DNA from: Bacteroides stercorirosoris
Lineage (GTDB): Bacteria; Bacteroidota; Bacteroidia; Bacteroidales; Bacteroidaceae
DNA: 64,000 nucleotides
NCBI RefSeq assembly: GCF_900142015.1
Contig: NZ_FQZN01000023.1
Span: 36,538-100,537 of the forward strand
Reading direction: 5' to 3'
Part shown: positions 34,440-43,240 of the stretch, piece by piece
How the letters are laid out: each line of letters opens with the position of its first letter
Position numbering within the stretch: the stretch's first letter is position 1
Notes under the pieces: generated by a model
The model's database searches: none
Seen by the model: only the letters and a program-made list of their open reading frames with translations
What the model was told of the DNA's origin: nothing
Position numbers and translations under genes: made by a program

Positions 34440-35057
34440 TCAAAACAGTATTTTCATACCCGCCATGCCACAGCCGGTACTGCCTGCGCCACCTTCGGCA
34501 AAAAGAGCCAGATGTTTTGCGAAGTTCCACTCCACACCTATCGGCATCACTTGCCAAGCTATGCACTTATCGTTTTCCATAGTGGTGGAAGATGAATCCA
34601 AACCCTCAGATGAGGGCTCAAAAAGGGTCATTTTCCCTTTTTTTACTGACATCAATCCGATGCCTGCACGTGAATAAAAAGAAAATTGATTTAACCGGAG
34701 CCAGGTATATTTGCCGGTAAACATCACTGTGTGGCATGTGTTTTTGATTTCTGCCAACGGTATGGATGAGCCCAAAACAATATCCCGTTTCACCGTATTA
34801 TAAGAATAAGAAATGCCGATTGCCAATGGATCAGAAACATGAAACAGATATCCTATGTTAATTGTACCGGAAAATTTCTTATTATTAGTGGAGTATGGGG
34901 CATTTACAGTGGCATTCACTGGTAGATTCGGTTCGGGAACAGACGCTATCGGCGCTAAACCGTAACTTACAAACAATTCATGTCTCACTGTGACTTCCTG
35001 AGCATGTAGTATTACTGCAAGCAGCAGGGTGAATAATGATGATAGAAGTTTTTTCAT
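34440..35057 (-). CDS. Small predicted outer-membrane beta-barrel protein
   Basis: A 205-residue protein with a signal peptide (1-19, LLLAVILHAQ) and an alternating beta pattern ending in the typical outer-membrane terminal Phe (GMKILF). Blocks such as GTINIGYLFHVSDPLAIGISYSY and RAGIGLMSVKKGKMTLF look like barrel strands with short turns, as in OmpW/OprF-like 8-stranded barrels. No family is recognised with certainty. Likely first gene of an operon with the receptor (32 bp downstream) and the DUF4249 gene. Confidence 0.6.
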   Translation of the reverse strand: MKKLLSSLFTLLLAVILHAQEVTVRHELFVSYGLAPIASVPEPNLPVNATVNAPYSTNNKKFSGTINIGYLFHVSDPLAIGISYSYNTVKRDIVLGSSIPLAEIKNTCHTVMFTGKYTWLRLNQFSFYSRAGIGLMSVKKGKMTLFEPSSEGLDSSSTTMENDKCIAWQVMPIGVEWNFAKHLALFAEGGAGSTGCGMAGMKILF

Positions 35058-35652
35058 ACATGAACAATTGTTGTGCTCCTTGCTAAAAAGGTGCGTTATA
35101 TAATATATTATCTTTAGTAAAAAAGTGCAATAATTTTACGTAGAATTTCATACAGCTCTTTATTCGCAGCTCATTTAATCTCCCTTTTGTTCATCTTGCT
35201 AGCTTTCTCTAGTAATATATAGTTTTTAGATAATACACAAAGCAATAGTTCATGCAAACCCTTACTGTATATCGTTTTTCCCAAATATATCAAATAAATG
35301 CTAATTTTAATCAAGGTGGGCTGCTTTTTGTATTGTTTTAACATTGTAGTTTGGGTGTCATTTTGATACTTATTTCAGTATAGCTTCTGATTCAGAATTA
35401 TGTTATATAGCTGTTCTAATGCTTGCCACCACTATGTTTTTTACTACTGATCGTCTGTTATGTATCCTAAATAGTGTAAGTATGCAAGTGAAAGCATATA
35501 TAAACAGTGAAGATAGATGGCAAGTTTGTTTGTGAATGTGATTGTTTTCTTGCATCTTCTAAAGAATCTTTAGAAGACAAGGTTGAGAAGAGAGCAATAT
35601 TTTTATTACTTTTGCACCAATCTATCATTCATTTACTAAGGAATTCTATTTC
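35058..35652. other. 595-bp AT-rich intergenic region with two divergent promoter candidates
   Basis: No gene is seen. A minus-strand TATATTTG at 35282-35289 could drive the small barrel operon with a leader of about 220 nt. A plus-strand TACTTTTG at 35607-35614 fits the ftsK promoter, with a start site near 35619 and a leader of about 34 nt. An open frame at 35507-35713 overlaps the ftsK start out of frame and looks spurious. Confidence 0.5.
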
Positions 35653-38157
35653 ATGGCTAAGAAAAATTCTACAAAAGATACGGAGCAATCTCTTTCCTTG
35701 TTTGGCAAAATAAGGGCAATCTTCAAAAACGAAACCATTCACTTTATTGTCGGACTGGTACTGGTCATATTTTCAGTCTATCTATTGCTGGCCTTTTCTT
35801 CGTTCTTCTTTACGGGGGCGGCGGACCAGAGTATTATCGACTCCGCTAACTCACAGGAACTGGCTTCCGTCAATAATGGTGTGAAAAACTATGCCGGTTC
35901 GCGCGGTGCGCAGTTGGCAAACTATCTGATTAATGATTGCTTCGGCATTTCATCTTTCTTCATTCTTGTGTTCCTTGCGGTGGCAGGATTGAAGCTGATG
36001 CGTGTGCGTGTGGTTCGCCTCTGGAAATGGTTTATCGGCTGCTCGTTGTTGCTGATTTGGTTTTCTGTCTTTTTCGGTTTCGCGTTTGTGGAACAGTATC
36101 AGGACTCTTTCCTGTATCTGGGCGGTATGCACGGATACAATATCAGTCGTTGGCTGGTGTCGCAAGTCGGTACGCCGGGCGTGTGGATGATTTTGCTGGT
36201 GACTGCTATCTGTTTCCTTATCTACCTCAGTGCGCGTACTGTCATTTGGTTGCGTAAGTTGTTCAGTCTCAGTTTTCTGAAACGCAAGCAGAAAGAGGAA
36301 GAAGAAAAAGAAGAGGGGGAAACACCGGAAGAATTTACAGACTCCTGGACGGCAAAGGGGAAGAAAAAGCCTGTTCCTGCTTCGGAAGTGGCGGAAACTG
36401 ATATCAAGGAAGATGAAACTCCCGTTGAAGTCCCTGAACCTGTGGAAGAACCGGAGAACGAAATAACACTGGATTTAGGTGGTGTGACTGAAAAAGAACC
36501 TGTCAAGCCGTCTCATGGGGAAGTATCCATGATAATAGAAACTCCTGCTCCGGATCCTGTGCCTCCTGTCGTGGAGAAACCTGCGGTTGCCGAGCCCAGT
36601 TTTGAGGTGGAGACTGTGGAAGATGAAGAATATAAAGGTCCTGAAAAGGAGCCGTATAACCCTCGTCTTGACCTTGAGAATTATCGTTTCCCGTCCGTCG
36701 ACCTGATGAAACATTACGATAATGCCGAGCCTACCATCGACATGGCGGAACAGAATGCCAATAAAGATAAGATTATAAACACATTACGCAGCTTCGGCAT
36801 TGAAATCAGTACGATAAAAGCGACTGTAGGTCCTACGGTGACGCTGTACGAGATTACTCCGGAACAAGGTGTGCGTATCTCCAAAATCCGTGGTCTGGAA
36901 GATGATATCGCCCTCAGCCTCTCGGCATTGGGCATCCGTATCATCGCGCCTATCCCCGGAAAAGGAACCATCGGTATTGAAGTGCCGAACTCCAACCCGA
37001 AGATTGTTTCGGGACAAAGCATCATCGGAAGCAAGAAGTTCCAGGAGTCCACTTATGATTTGCCGGTTGCCTTGGGTAAGACGATTACCAACGAGGTCTT
37101 CATGGTTGATCTGTGCAAAATGCCGCATATGCTGGTTGCAGGTGCCACCGGTCAGGGTAAGTCGGTCGGACTGAATGCCATCATTACTTCCCTGCTTTAT
37201 AAGAAGCATCCGGCGGAATTGAAATTTGTGCTCGTAGACCCGAAGAAGGTGGAGTTCAGCATCTATTCGGTGATTGAACATCACTTCCTCGCCAAATTGC
37301 CCGACGGGGAGGATGCCATCATTACGGATGTGACCAAAGTAGTGCAGACGCTGAATTCTATCTGTGTGGAAATGGATACCCGCTACGACCTGCTGAAAGC
37401 TGCCCATGTGCGTAATATCAAAGAATATAACGAGAAGTTCATCAATCGCACGCTGAACCCCGAAAAGGGACATAAATTCATGCCGTATATCGTGGTGGTG
37501 ATTGACGAGTTCGGCGACTTGATCATGACGGCAGGTAAGGAGGTTGAATTGCCTATTGCCCGTATCGCCCAGTTGGCGCGTGCGGTAGGTATTCACATGA
37601 TTATCGCTACGCAACGTCCGACCACGAATATCATTACGGGTACAATCAAGGCGAACTTCCCCGCACGTGTCGCGTTCCGTGTGTCTGCCATGATAGACTC
37701 ACGCACCATCCTCGACCGTCCGGGTGCTAACCAGCTGATTGGTCGCGGTGATATGTTGTTCCTGCAAGGGGCTGACCCGGTGCGTGTGCAATGTGCCTTT
37801 ATCGATACCCCGGAAGTGGCGGAAATCACTAAATTCATTGCCAAGCAGCAGGGCTATCCTACGGCATTCTATCTGCCCGAATACGTAGGCGAAGATGGTG
37901 GCAGTGATTTGGGAGATGTGGATATGGGGCGTCTCGATCCGCTGTTTGAAGACGCTGCCCGCTTGATTGTCATTCATCAGCAAGGTTCCACTTCACTTAT
38001 CCAGCGTAAGTTCGCTATCGGCTACAACCGTGCAGGACGATTGATGGACCAGCTGGAGAAAGCCGGTATTGTGGGACCGGCGCAAGGCAGTAAAGCGCGT
38101 GAAGTGCTCTGTGTCGATGAAAACGACCTGCAAATGCGGCTGAACAATTTACTGTAA
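35653..38157 (+). CDS. ftsK: DNA translocase FtsK
   Basis: Septum-anchored DNA pump of 834 residues that moves chromosome termini apart and helps dimer resolution during division. Four membrane helices occupy about residues 28-200. A Glu/Pro-rich linker (about 210-330, runs of EEEEKEE and EPVEEPE) is shorter than in E. coli. The motor has Walker A GATGQGKS at 497-504 and Walker B with VVIDEFGD (Asp618, Glu619). The C-terminal gamma winged-helix domain (about 760-834, ending with LFEDAARLIVIHQQGSTSLIQRKF) reads the polar DNA sequences. A TACTTTTG element lies 39 bp upstream. Followed closely by the LolA-like and trxB genes, a conserved order in Bacteroides. Confidence 0.97.
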   Translation: MAKKNSTKDTEQSLSLFGKIRAIFKNETIHFIVGLVLVIFSVYLLLAFSSFFFTGAADQSIIDSANSQELASVNNGVKNYAGSRGAQLANYLINDCFGISSFFILVFLAVAGLKLMRVRVVRLWKWFIGCSLLLIWFSVFFGFAFVEQYQDSFLYLGGMHGYNISRWLVSQVGTPGVWMILLVTAICFLIYLSARTVIWLRKLFSLSFLKRKQKEEEEKEEGETPEEFTDSWTAKGKKKPVPASEVAETDIKEDETPVEVPEPVEEPENEITLDLGGVTEKEPVKPSHGEVSMIIETPAPDPVPPVVEKPAVAEPSFEVETVEDEEYKGPEKEPYNPRLDLENYRFPSVDLMKHYDNAEPTIDMAEQNANKDKIINTLRSFGIEISTIKATVGPTVTLYEITPEQGVRISKIRGLEDDIALSLSALGIRIIAPIPGKGTIGIEVPNSNPKIVSGQSIIGSKKFQESTYDLPVALGKTITNEVFMVDLCKMPHMLVAGATGQGKSVGLNAIITSLLYKKHPAELKFVLVDPKKVEFSIYSVIEHHFLAKLPDGEDAIITDVTKVVQTLNSICVEMDTRYDLLKAAHVRNIKEYNEKFINRTLNPEKGHKFMPYIVVVIDEFGDLIMTAGKEVELPIARIAQLARAVGIHMIIATQRPTTNIITGTIKANFPARVAFRVSAMIDSRTILDRPGANQLIGRGDMLFLQGADPVRVQCAFIDTPEVAEITKFIAKQQGYPTAFYLPEYVGEDGGSDLGDVDMGRLDPLFEDAARLIVIHQQGSTSLIQRKFAIGYNRAGRLMDQLEKAGIVGPAQGSKAREVLCVDENDLQMRLNNLL

Positions 38158-38171
38158 TTCCTGTTAAATAA

Positions 38172-38816
38172 ATGATGAAGAATGTTCTTTTAGTTTATAT
38201 ATGTTTGTTCGGCCTGTTGCTTCCGGTTTCGGCGCAGCAATTGGATGCCAAAGAGATATTGGACCGTACGACTGATGCTTTTCGCCAGGCGGGAGGCATA
38301 CAGGCGGAGTTTACTGTCCGGACTTATGCAAAAGGTGTGTTGGAAGGGACTTCTACCGGAGTCATCCGTCTGCAAGGAGAGAAATTTCAACTGGAGGCTG
38401 ACGGAGTGAAGACCTGGTTTGACGGTCGTACACAATGGAGTTACCTTACCGGCAGTGATGAAGTGAACGTTTCCGAACCTACTCCGGAAGAGTTGCAGAG
38501 CATCAATCCTTATGCCTTATTGTCTATTTACAAACAGGGATACCATATAAAGTTAGGTAAGACGAATACTTATGGTGGTAAATCAGCCTATGAGGTGATA
38601 TTGACGGCTACTGACAAAAAGCAGGATTTGCAATGCGTCATTCTCTATGTTGACAAAGCCACTTTCCGCCCTTTGTGCATTAGTATGACACAAAAAGGGG
38701 GAAGTAGCGTGGCTATCCGCATAACGTCTTATAAATCGGGACAGGTTTATAATGACAGTTCTTTTACTTTTGACAAGAAGGCTTATCCGACTGCGGAAGT
38801 GATTGATTTAAGGTAA
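38172..38816 (+). CDS. LolA-like outer-membrane lipoprotein carrier family protein
   Basis: Periplasmic protein of 214 residues with a signal peptide (1-21, LLLPVSAQQ) and a LolA/LolB-type half-barrel. Typical blocks are DRTTDAFRQAGGIQAEFTVRTY, GVIRLQGEKFQLEADGVKTWFDGRTQWSY and the later VILYVDKATFRPL. It would carry lipoproteins or a lipid through the periplasm. In Bacteroidetes several LolA-like paralogues exist, so the main carrier role is likely but not certain. It starts 14 bp after ftsK and is very probably translated from the same mRNA. A second Met one codon later is an equally possible start. Confidence 0.85.
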   Translation: MMKNVLLVYICLFGLLLPVSAQQLDAKEILDRTTDAFRQAGGIQAEFTVRTYAKGVLEGTSTGVIRLQGEKFQLEADGVKTWFDGRTQWSYLTGSDEVNVSEPTPEELQSINPYALLSIYKQGYHIKLGKTNTYGGKSAYEVILTATDKKQDLQCVILYVDKATFRPLCISMTQKGGSSVAIRITSYKSGQVYNDSSFTFDKKAYPTAEVIDLR

Positions 38817-38895
38817 GGACTATCTGTCTCAGAATAACGGATACTTCGAGATCTGAATAATTTATGATATAAGTGTTGAAATACTAAATAATAGA

Positions 38896-39849
38896 ATGAT
38901 TATGGAAACAGAAAAAGTAAAATGTCTGATTGTAGGTTCTGGCCCTGCCGGCTATACGGCTGCGATTTATGCGGGACGTGCTAACCTTTCTCCGGTGCTT
39001 TATGAAGGATTGCAGCCCGGCGGTCAGTTGACGACTACTACGGATGTGGAGAACTTTCCCGGTTATCCGGAAGGTATCAGTGGCCAGCAATTGATGGATG
39101 ATTTGCGCAAGCAGGCGGAGCGTTTCGGTGCCGACCTGCGTTATGGTGTTGCTACGGCTTCTGATTTAAGCGCAGCTCCTTATAAAGTGACGATTGATGG
39201 AGAAAAAGTGATTGAAACAGATACATTGATAATTGCCACAGGTGCTACGGCTAAATACCTGGGACTGGAAGACGAAAAGAAATATGCCGGTATGGGTGTC
39301 AGCGCATGTGCCACTTGTGACGGTTTCTTCTATCGTAAGAAAGTGGTAGCTGTGGTTGGCGGCGGTGATACGGCTTGTGAAGAGGCTGTCTACCTGGCCG
39401 GACTGGCAAAGAAGGTTTATCTGATTGTGCGTAAGCCTTTCCTGCGTGCTTCTAAGATTATGCAGGAGCGTGTGATGAAGCATGAGAATATTGAAGTGCT
39501 GTTTGAACATAATGCGGTAGGGCTGTTCGGGGAGAATGGTGTGGAAGGTGTTCATCTGGTGAAACGTATGGGTGAAGCGGATGAAGAACGTTACGATCTG
39601 GCTATCGACGGTTTCTTCCTGGCTATCGGTCATCAGCCGAATTCGGACATTTTCAAGGCTTACCTGGATACGGATGAAACGGGTTATATCATTACCGAGG
39701 GGGACAGTCCGCGTACGAAAGTGCCGGGTGTGTTCGCTGCCGGTGATATTGCTGATCCTCATTACCGTCAGGCTATTACGGCTGCGGGTAGCGGTTGTAA
39801 AGCTGCGCTTGAGGCAGAACGATACCTTTCTTCCAAATGTCTTCTCTGA
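38896..39849 (+). CDS. trxB: Thioredoxin-disulfide reductase
   Basis: Cytoplasmic FAD enzyme of 317 residues that reduces thioredoxin with NADPH. The FAD-binding motif GSGPAG is at 14-19, the redox-active pair is Cys138-Ala-Thr-Cys141 (family motif CATC), the NADPH fold has GGGDTA (155-160), and the C-terminal FAD motif is VPGVFAAGDIADP. Length is normal. An ATG two codons later (38902) is an alternative start. The 79-bp gap after the LolA-like gene has no obvious promoter, so it may be read from ftsK. Ends before a strong two-way terminator. Confidence 0.96.
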   Translation: MIMETEKVKCLIVGSGPAGYTAAIYAGRANLSPVLYEGLQPGGQLTTTTDVENFPGYPEGISGQQLMDDLRKQAERFGADLRYGVATASDLSAAPYKVTIDGEKVIETDTLIIATGATAKYLGLEDEKKYAGMGVSACATCDGFFYRKKVVAVVGGGDTACEEAVYLAGLAKKVYLIVRKPFLRASKIMQERVMKHENIEVLFEHNAVGLFGENGVEGVHLVKRMGEADEERYDLAIDGFFLAIGHQPNSDIFKAYLDTDETGYIITEGDSPRTKVPGVFAAGDIADPHYRQAITAAGSGCKAALEAERYLSSKCLL

Positions 39850-39865
39850 TTTCTGACAGATAAAG

Positions 39866-39900
39866 AAAGAGGCTGTGCAGCATTTTGGCACAGCCTCTTT
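39866..39900. terminator. Bidirectional intrinsic terminator between trxB and the GH20 gene
   Basis: Perfect 13-bp stem AAAGAGGCTGTGC (39866-39878) with GCACAGCCTCTTT (39888-39900), loop of 9. T-rich tail on the plus strand and A-rich flank giving T on the minus strand, so it can stop both converging genes. Confidence 0.9.
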
Positions 39901-39924
39901 TTCTTTTAATATCTCTCTTTTTTA

Positions 39925-42372
39925 TTAGTACACCTCTATTTCGTCTACATATAAGTCCGAAGGAACAATATCTTCCGGTGTGTCTTTGCGGCAGTCTATG
40001 CCGTTACGCAGAGTTCCGCCACTCTTTAAGGTCACTTTAATATAGCGTGCCTCAGTCGGAGTGCATTCCACAGTGTCGGTGAACATCTTTCTGCCATGTT
40101 CAGGATATTCGCGGGTGGTATAGGAGGCTTGCCCTATTTCTTTGAACTCTTTGCCATCATTTGATACCTCTACGCGGGCAGCACTTGCAGGAAGTACGCG
40201 GAAAGCGGGGTTATAAAACGTTCCGAAAGTTACTTTACTGATAGTGACCGGATTCTCCATGTCAACGGAGAATATGAGTTCATTGTTGTTTTTCTCGTTC
40301 AGGCTGAAAGCTACCCACGGTGTGAAAGAAGCGATGTTGCCGCGTTTGCCATTTGTCAGCCCCAGCGTAGTGGTGTCTGCACCTAACACGTCATTCTCTC
40401 CGATGATGTCGCCGTTCATCCAGCCGCAAGGCGGAACCGTAGTGTATTGTTTTCCGGCTATCAGGTTTGCGTATAGCTTTTTACCGTTCACTTTTCCCAG
40501 CATCTTGCCATCCTTGAAAGCAGCAGCCTGCAAATCGATACTGCCTTCCCAGATGAATGGTTCGGTGTAGAGGTCGGACTTGGCGGTCGGGGCACTTCCA
40601 TCGGTTGTATATCTGATTTCAGCGTCGGGATAGAATGTCTCCAGCACAGCTTTCAACGTGCCGTCGTAAACATGAGTATTGATGTTCACATCAAAGAAAT
40701 TGCGGCAGGCTTTCACATTCATGGCGTCCATACGTTCGAAGTCTTCTACCATACGGCTCCGGAAGCAATCCCAATTTTTCCTGTTATTCTGCGTCCAGCC
40801 TGTTTCAGCTATGGCTACGGCACGGGGGAATGCCTGATAGTCACGGCGTTCGTCATTCTGCATATATTCGTTCCATATATTGCCTTGCACACCGATGATA
40901 TGTTTCTTTACCAATTCTTCCGAATCATCAGGAACAGGGTTGTAGCTATATGTTTTCTTCAGCGTCTGATATCCGCCGATGGTGGTGGGTGCTGTTTCCG
41001 GTTCTTCCTGGTATTGATCCAGATATGCGTAGGGACTTGGAGTCATGATGGCATCGTGTCCGGCTTTCGCAGCGTTTAAGCCGCCCTGCACTCCGCGCCA
41101 TGACATGACTGTGGCATTGGGAGCCAGACCACCTTCCAGAATCTCGTCCCAACCGATGATGTTCCGTCCTTTGCTGTTGAGGTATTTCTCCATACGGGTT
41201 ATGAAGTAGCTTTGCAGCTTTTCTTCTTTTGTATGCTTCTTGCCGTCAACGGCATTCGGGGTAGTGTCGTCTTTCAGACCTAATTTCCTGATTAGTGCCT
41301 GGCAGTGGGCGCAATTTATCCAGGCGTCTTTAGGACATTCGTCACCACCGATATGGATATATGAACTGGGGAACAATTCCATGACCTCATCCAATACTCC
41401 CTCCAGGAACTGGAACGTTTCTTCTTTGGGACAGAACACTTCTTCGAATACTCCCCATGTGCCGGTTACTTCATAAGTGGTGTCCGGCCTGCAAGATAGT
41501 TCGGGATAAGAAGCCAAGGCGGCGATGGCGTGTCCCGGCATCTCTATTTCGGGGATGACGGTGATATATTTGCTTGCTGCATAGGCCACTATGTCTTTTA
41601 TTTGCTCTTGCGTGTAGTAACCTCCATGCTCTTTTCCATCGAAGATTTGCGGCCAGTTGACATAGTAATAGTCTATCAGTGTCTCTTTCCGTTTCGAACC
41701 TACCTCTTGTAGTTTCGGATATTTCTTGATTTCTATCCTCCAGCCCTGGTCGTCTGTCAGATGCCAGTGGAAAGTGTTCATCTTATGCATGGCGAGCATA
41801 TCGATGAATTTATAAATATAATCGGTAGTGGAGAAATGACGGCAGACATCCAGCATCAGACCACGATAGGGGAAACGGGGAGCATCTTCAATTTCTACGG
41901 CAGGCAGAGACCAGTCGGCACGTTTCACGGTTTCCTTTCCATAAATGGCAGGGGGCAACAGTTGATACATGGTCTGTACGCCATAAAAGAAGCCGTTGGG
42001 ATGGGATGCTGAGAGGGTGATTTCATCCGGAGCGATGGATAGTTTATATCCCTCCTCAGGCATTCCGTCTATCGTAACAAAACGGATGTCAGGCTGTTCC
42101 GCATTCTCTTGCGGACTGGCTTGCAGGGAGATACCGGAGATTAGCTGGATACGGGCAATCAGGCTGTCTGCAATGGCTTGCACTTCAGGAGTACAATCGG
42201 CGGTGACGACAGATACTTTATTGCTCAGTTGGAAACGCCCTTCCTGAGGGGTCATTTGATTAGGCATCGGAACGACGTTATACTCGTTCACTACCTCTTT
42301 TTGGCTTTGCTGACAACCGGGGGAGGTTAGCAGCAAACTTGCTAAAAGCAAGGAACTTAGTCCTTTTTTCAT
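39925..42372 (-). CDS. GH20 beta-N-acetylhexosaminidase, lipoprotein
   Basis: A 815-residue exported lipoprotein (Cys20 after LLTSPG) that removes terminal GlcNAc or GalNAc from host or dietary glycans using substrate-assisted catalysis. It begins with a GH20b domain (about 30-160), then the GH20 barrel (about 165-520) with FHWHLTDDQGWR and the catalytic Asp344-Glu345 pair in HIGGDECPKDAW. A chitobiase-type C-terminal domain (about 570-640, AEIRYTTDGSAPT) and a discoidin-like F5/8 type C domain (about 665-815, with ARYIKVTLKSGGTLRNG) follow. It lies 35 bp downstream of a Crp/Fnr regulator on the same strand. Conserved length and motifs; substrate linkage not visible. Confidence 0.95.
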   Translation of the reverse strand: MKKGLSSLLLASLLLTSPGCQQSQKEVVNEYNVVPMPNQMTPQEGRFQLSNKVSVVTADCTPEVQAIADSLIARIQLISGISLQASPQENAEQPDIRFVTIDGMPEEGYKLSIAPDEITLSASHPNGFFYGVQTMYQLLPPAIYGKETVKRADWSLPAVEIEDAPRFPYRGLMLDVCRHFSTTDYIYKFIDMLAMHKMNTFHWHLTDDQGWRIEIKKYPKLQEVGSKRKETLIDYYYVNWPQIFDGKEHGGYYTQEQIKDIVAYAASKYITVIPEIEMPGHAIAALASYPELSCRPDTTYEVTGTWGVFEEVFCPKEETFQFLEGVLDEVMELFPSSYIHIGGDECPKDAWINCAHCQALIRKLGLKDDTTPNAVDGKKHTKEEKLQSYFITRMEKYLNSKGRNIIGWDEILEGGLAPNATVMSWRGVQGGLNAAKAGHDAIMTPSPYAYLDQYQEEPETAPTTIGGYQTLKKTYSYNPVPDDSEELVKKHIIGVQGNIWNEYMQNDERRDYQAFPRAVAIAETGWTQNNRKNWDCFRSRMVEDFERMDAMNVKACRNFFDVNINTHVYDGTLKAVLETFYPDAEIRYTTDGSAPTAKSDLYTEPFIWEGSIDLQAAAFKDGKMLGKVNGKKLYANLIAGKQYTTVPPCGWMNGDIIGENDVLGADTTTLGLTNGKRGNIASFTPWVAFSLNEKNNNELIFSVDMENPVTISKVTFGTFYNPAFRVLPASAARVEVSNDGKEFKEIGQASYTTREYPEHGRKMFTDTVECTPTEARYIKVTLKSGGTLRNGIDCRKDTPEDIVPSDLYVDEIEVY

Positions 42373-42407
42373 GGCATTAATGTGTGTTAAGTTTATAAAT
42401 TGGATCT

Positions 42408-43109
42408 TTATCCTATTTTGCTTATTTTCTTCAGCTTTTCTTCGTCGATGATTTTTATCTTGCGTCCGTCAATGGTAATTAATCGTTCTGTAGAAAATTG
42501 TGACAAGGTGCGGATAGCATTGGAAGTTGTCATATTGGATAGATTTGCCAAGTCCTCGCGTGACAGGTAGATGCTGAGGGTAGAACCATCTTCTTCCAGT
42601 CCGTAACTTTCTTTGAGGAAAAGGAGCGATTCGGCCAATCTTCCGCGGATATGTTTTTGAGTCAGGTTGACAGTGCGCTCGTCGGCAATGCCCAGGTCGA
42701 TGGATAACTGTTTGATAAAGAATAAGGCAAGGTCATTGTTTTGTGCTACCAGTGTAGTGATTGCACTCATTGGTATCAGACAAATCAGAGAGGGTTCGAA
42801 AGCTGCAGCGGCAGTAACATAGTCTTCTTTGGCGAAGTAGGCGCGGTAACCGAAGTATTCAACGGGTTTAATCATGCGGATAATCTGGCTTCTTCCTCCG
42901 ACACCATCCTTGTAAATCTTGACTTTTCCACTCAAGAGGCACATGAGGTATTTCGGGGTCTCACCTTCGCAATGAATGACTTCATTTTTCTTATAATTCT
43001 GGAGCGTAAAATGGTTAGCGAGAAATTCCCGCTGCTCTTCATTCAGGGGCTCCCACATATCGGCTATCAGCTCCGGAACGTTCACGTCTGACAAATTCAT
43101 TTTTACCAT
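42408..43109 (-). CDS. Crp/Fnr-family transcription regulator
   Basis: DNA-binding protein of 233 residues with an N-terminal cyclic-nucleotide-binding fold (about 20-130; the block HCEGETPKYLMCLLSGKVKIYKDG is typical) and a C-terminal winged helix of the HTH_Crp type (about 150-225, ADLANLSNMTTSNAIRTLSQFSTERLITIDGRKIKI). The phosphate-binding-cassette residues needed for cAMP are not clearly present, as in most Bacteroidetes members, so the signal is unknown. Cysteines are few, arguing against an Fnr iron-sulfur sensor. A TACATTTG promoter element lies 28 bp upstream. The GH20 gene follows on the same strand and could be its target or just a neighbour. Confidence 0.85.
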   Translation of the reverse strand: MVKMNLSDVNVPELIADMWEPLNEEQREFLANHFTLQNYKKNEVIHCEGETPKYLMCLLSGKVKIYKDGVGGRSQIIRMIKPVEYFGYRAYFAKEDYVTAAAAFEPSLICLIPMSAITTLVAQNNDLALFFIKQLSIDLGIADERTVNLTQKHIRGRLAESLLFLKESYGLEEDGSTLSIYLSREDLANLSNMTTSNAIRTLSQFSTERLITIDGRKIKIIDEEKLKKISKIG

Positions 43110-43137
43110 AACTGCTGCAAAACTGTGTTATACAGCA

Positions 43138-43145
43138 CAAATGTA
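43138..43145 (-). promoter_or_regulatory. Predicted -7 element (TACATTTG) for the Crp/Fnr gene
   Basis: Minus-strand TACATTTG, start site near 43132, leader of about 22 nt before the ATG at 43109. Confidence 0.55.
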
Positions 43146-43205
43146 AAAAGAAAAAATTAAATATTGCACAAAAGAAAGGAAAAGATGCAGTTTGAGGGTG
43201 TGAAA

Positions 43206-43240
43206 ATGATAGTTTAGCGGCAAAGCCGCTAAACTATCAT
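43206..43240. terminator. 35-bp perfect palindrome at the 3' end of the glutamine synthetase gene
   Basis: A 16-bp perfect stem (ATGATAGTTTAGCGGC with its complement) around a 3-nt AAA loop covers the glnN stop codon. The core TTTAGCGGC is the same as in the palindrome at 19716-19877. No strong T-run follows, so it may act as a mRNA end-stabiliser or a repeat element as much as a terminator. Confidence 0.6.

Noticed and set aside
35507..35713. 68-residue frame before ftsK
   Set aside because: Overlaps the ftsK start out of frame and spans its promoter; no conserved look.
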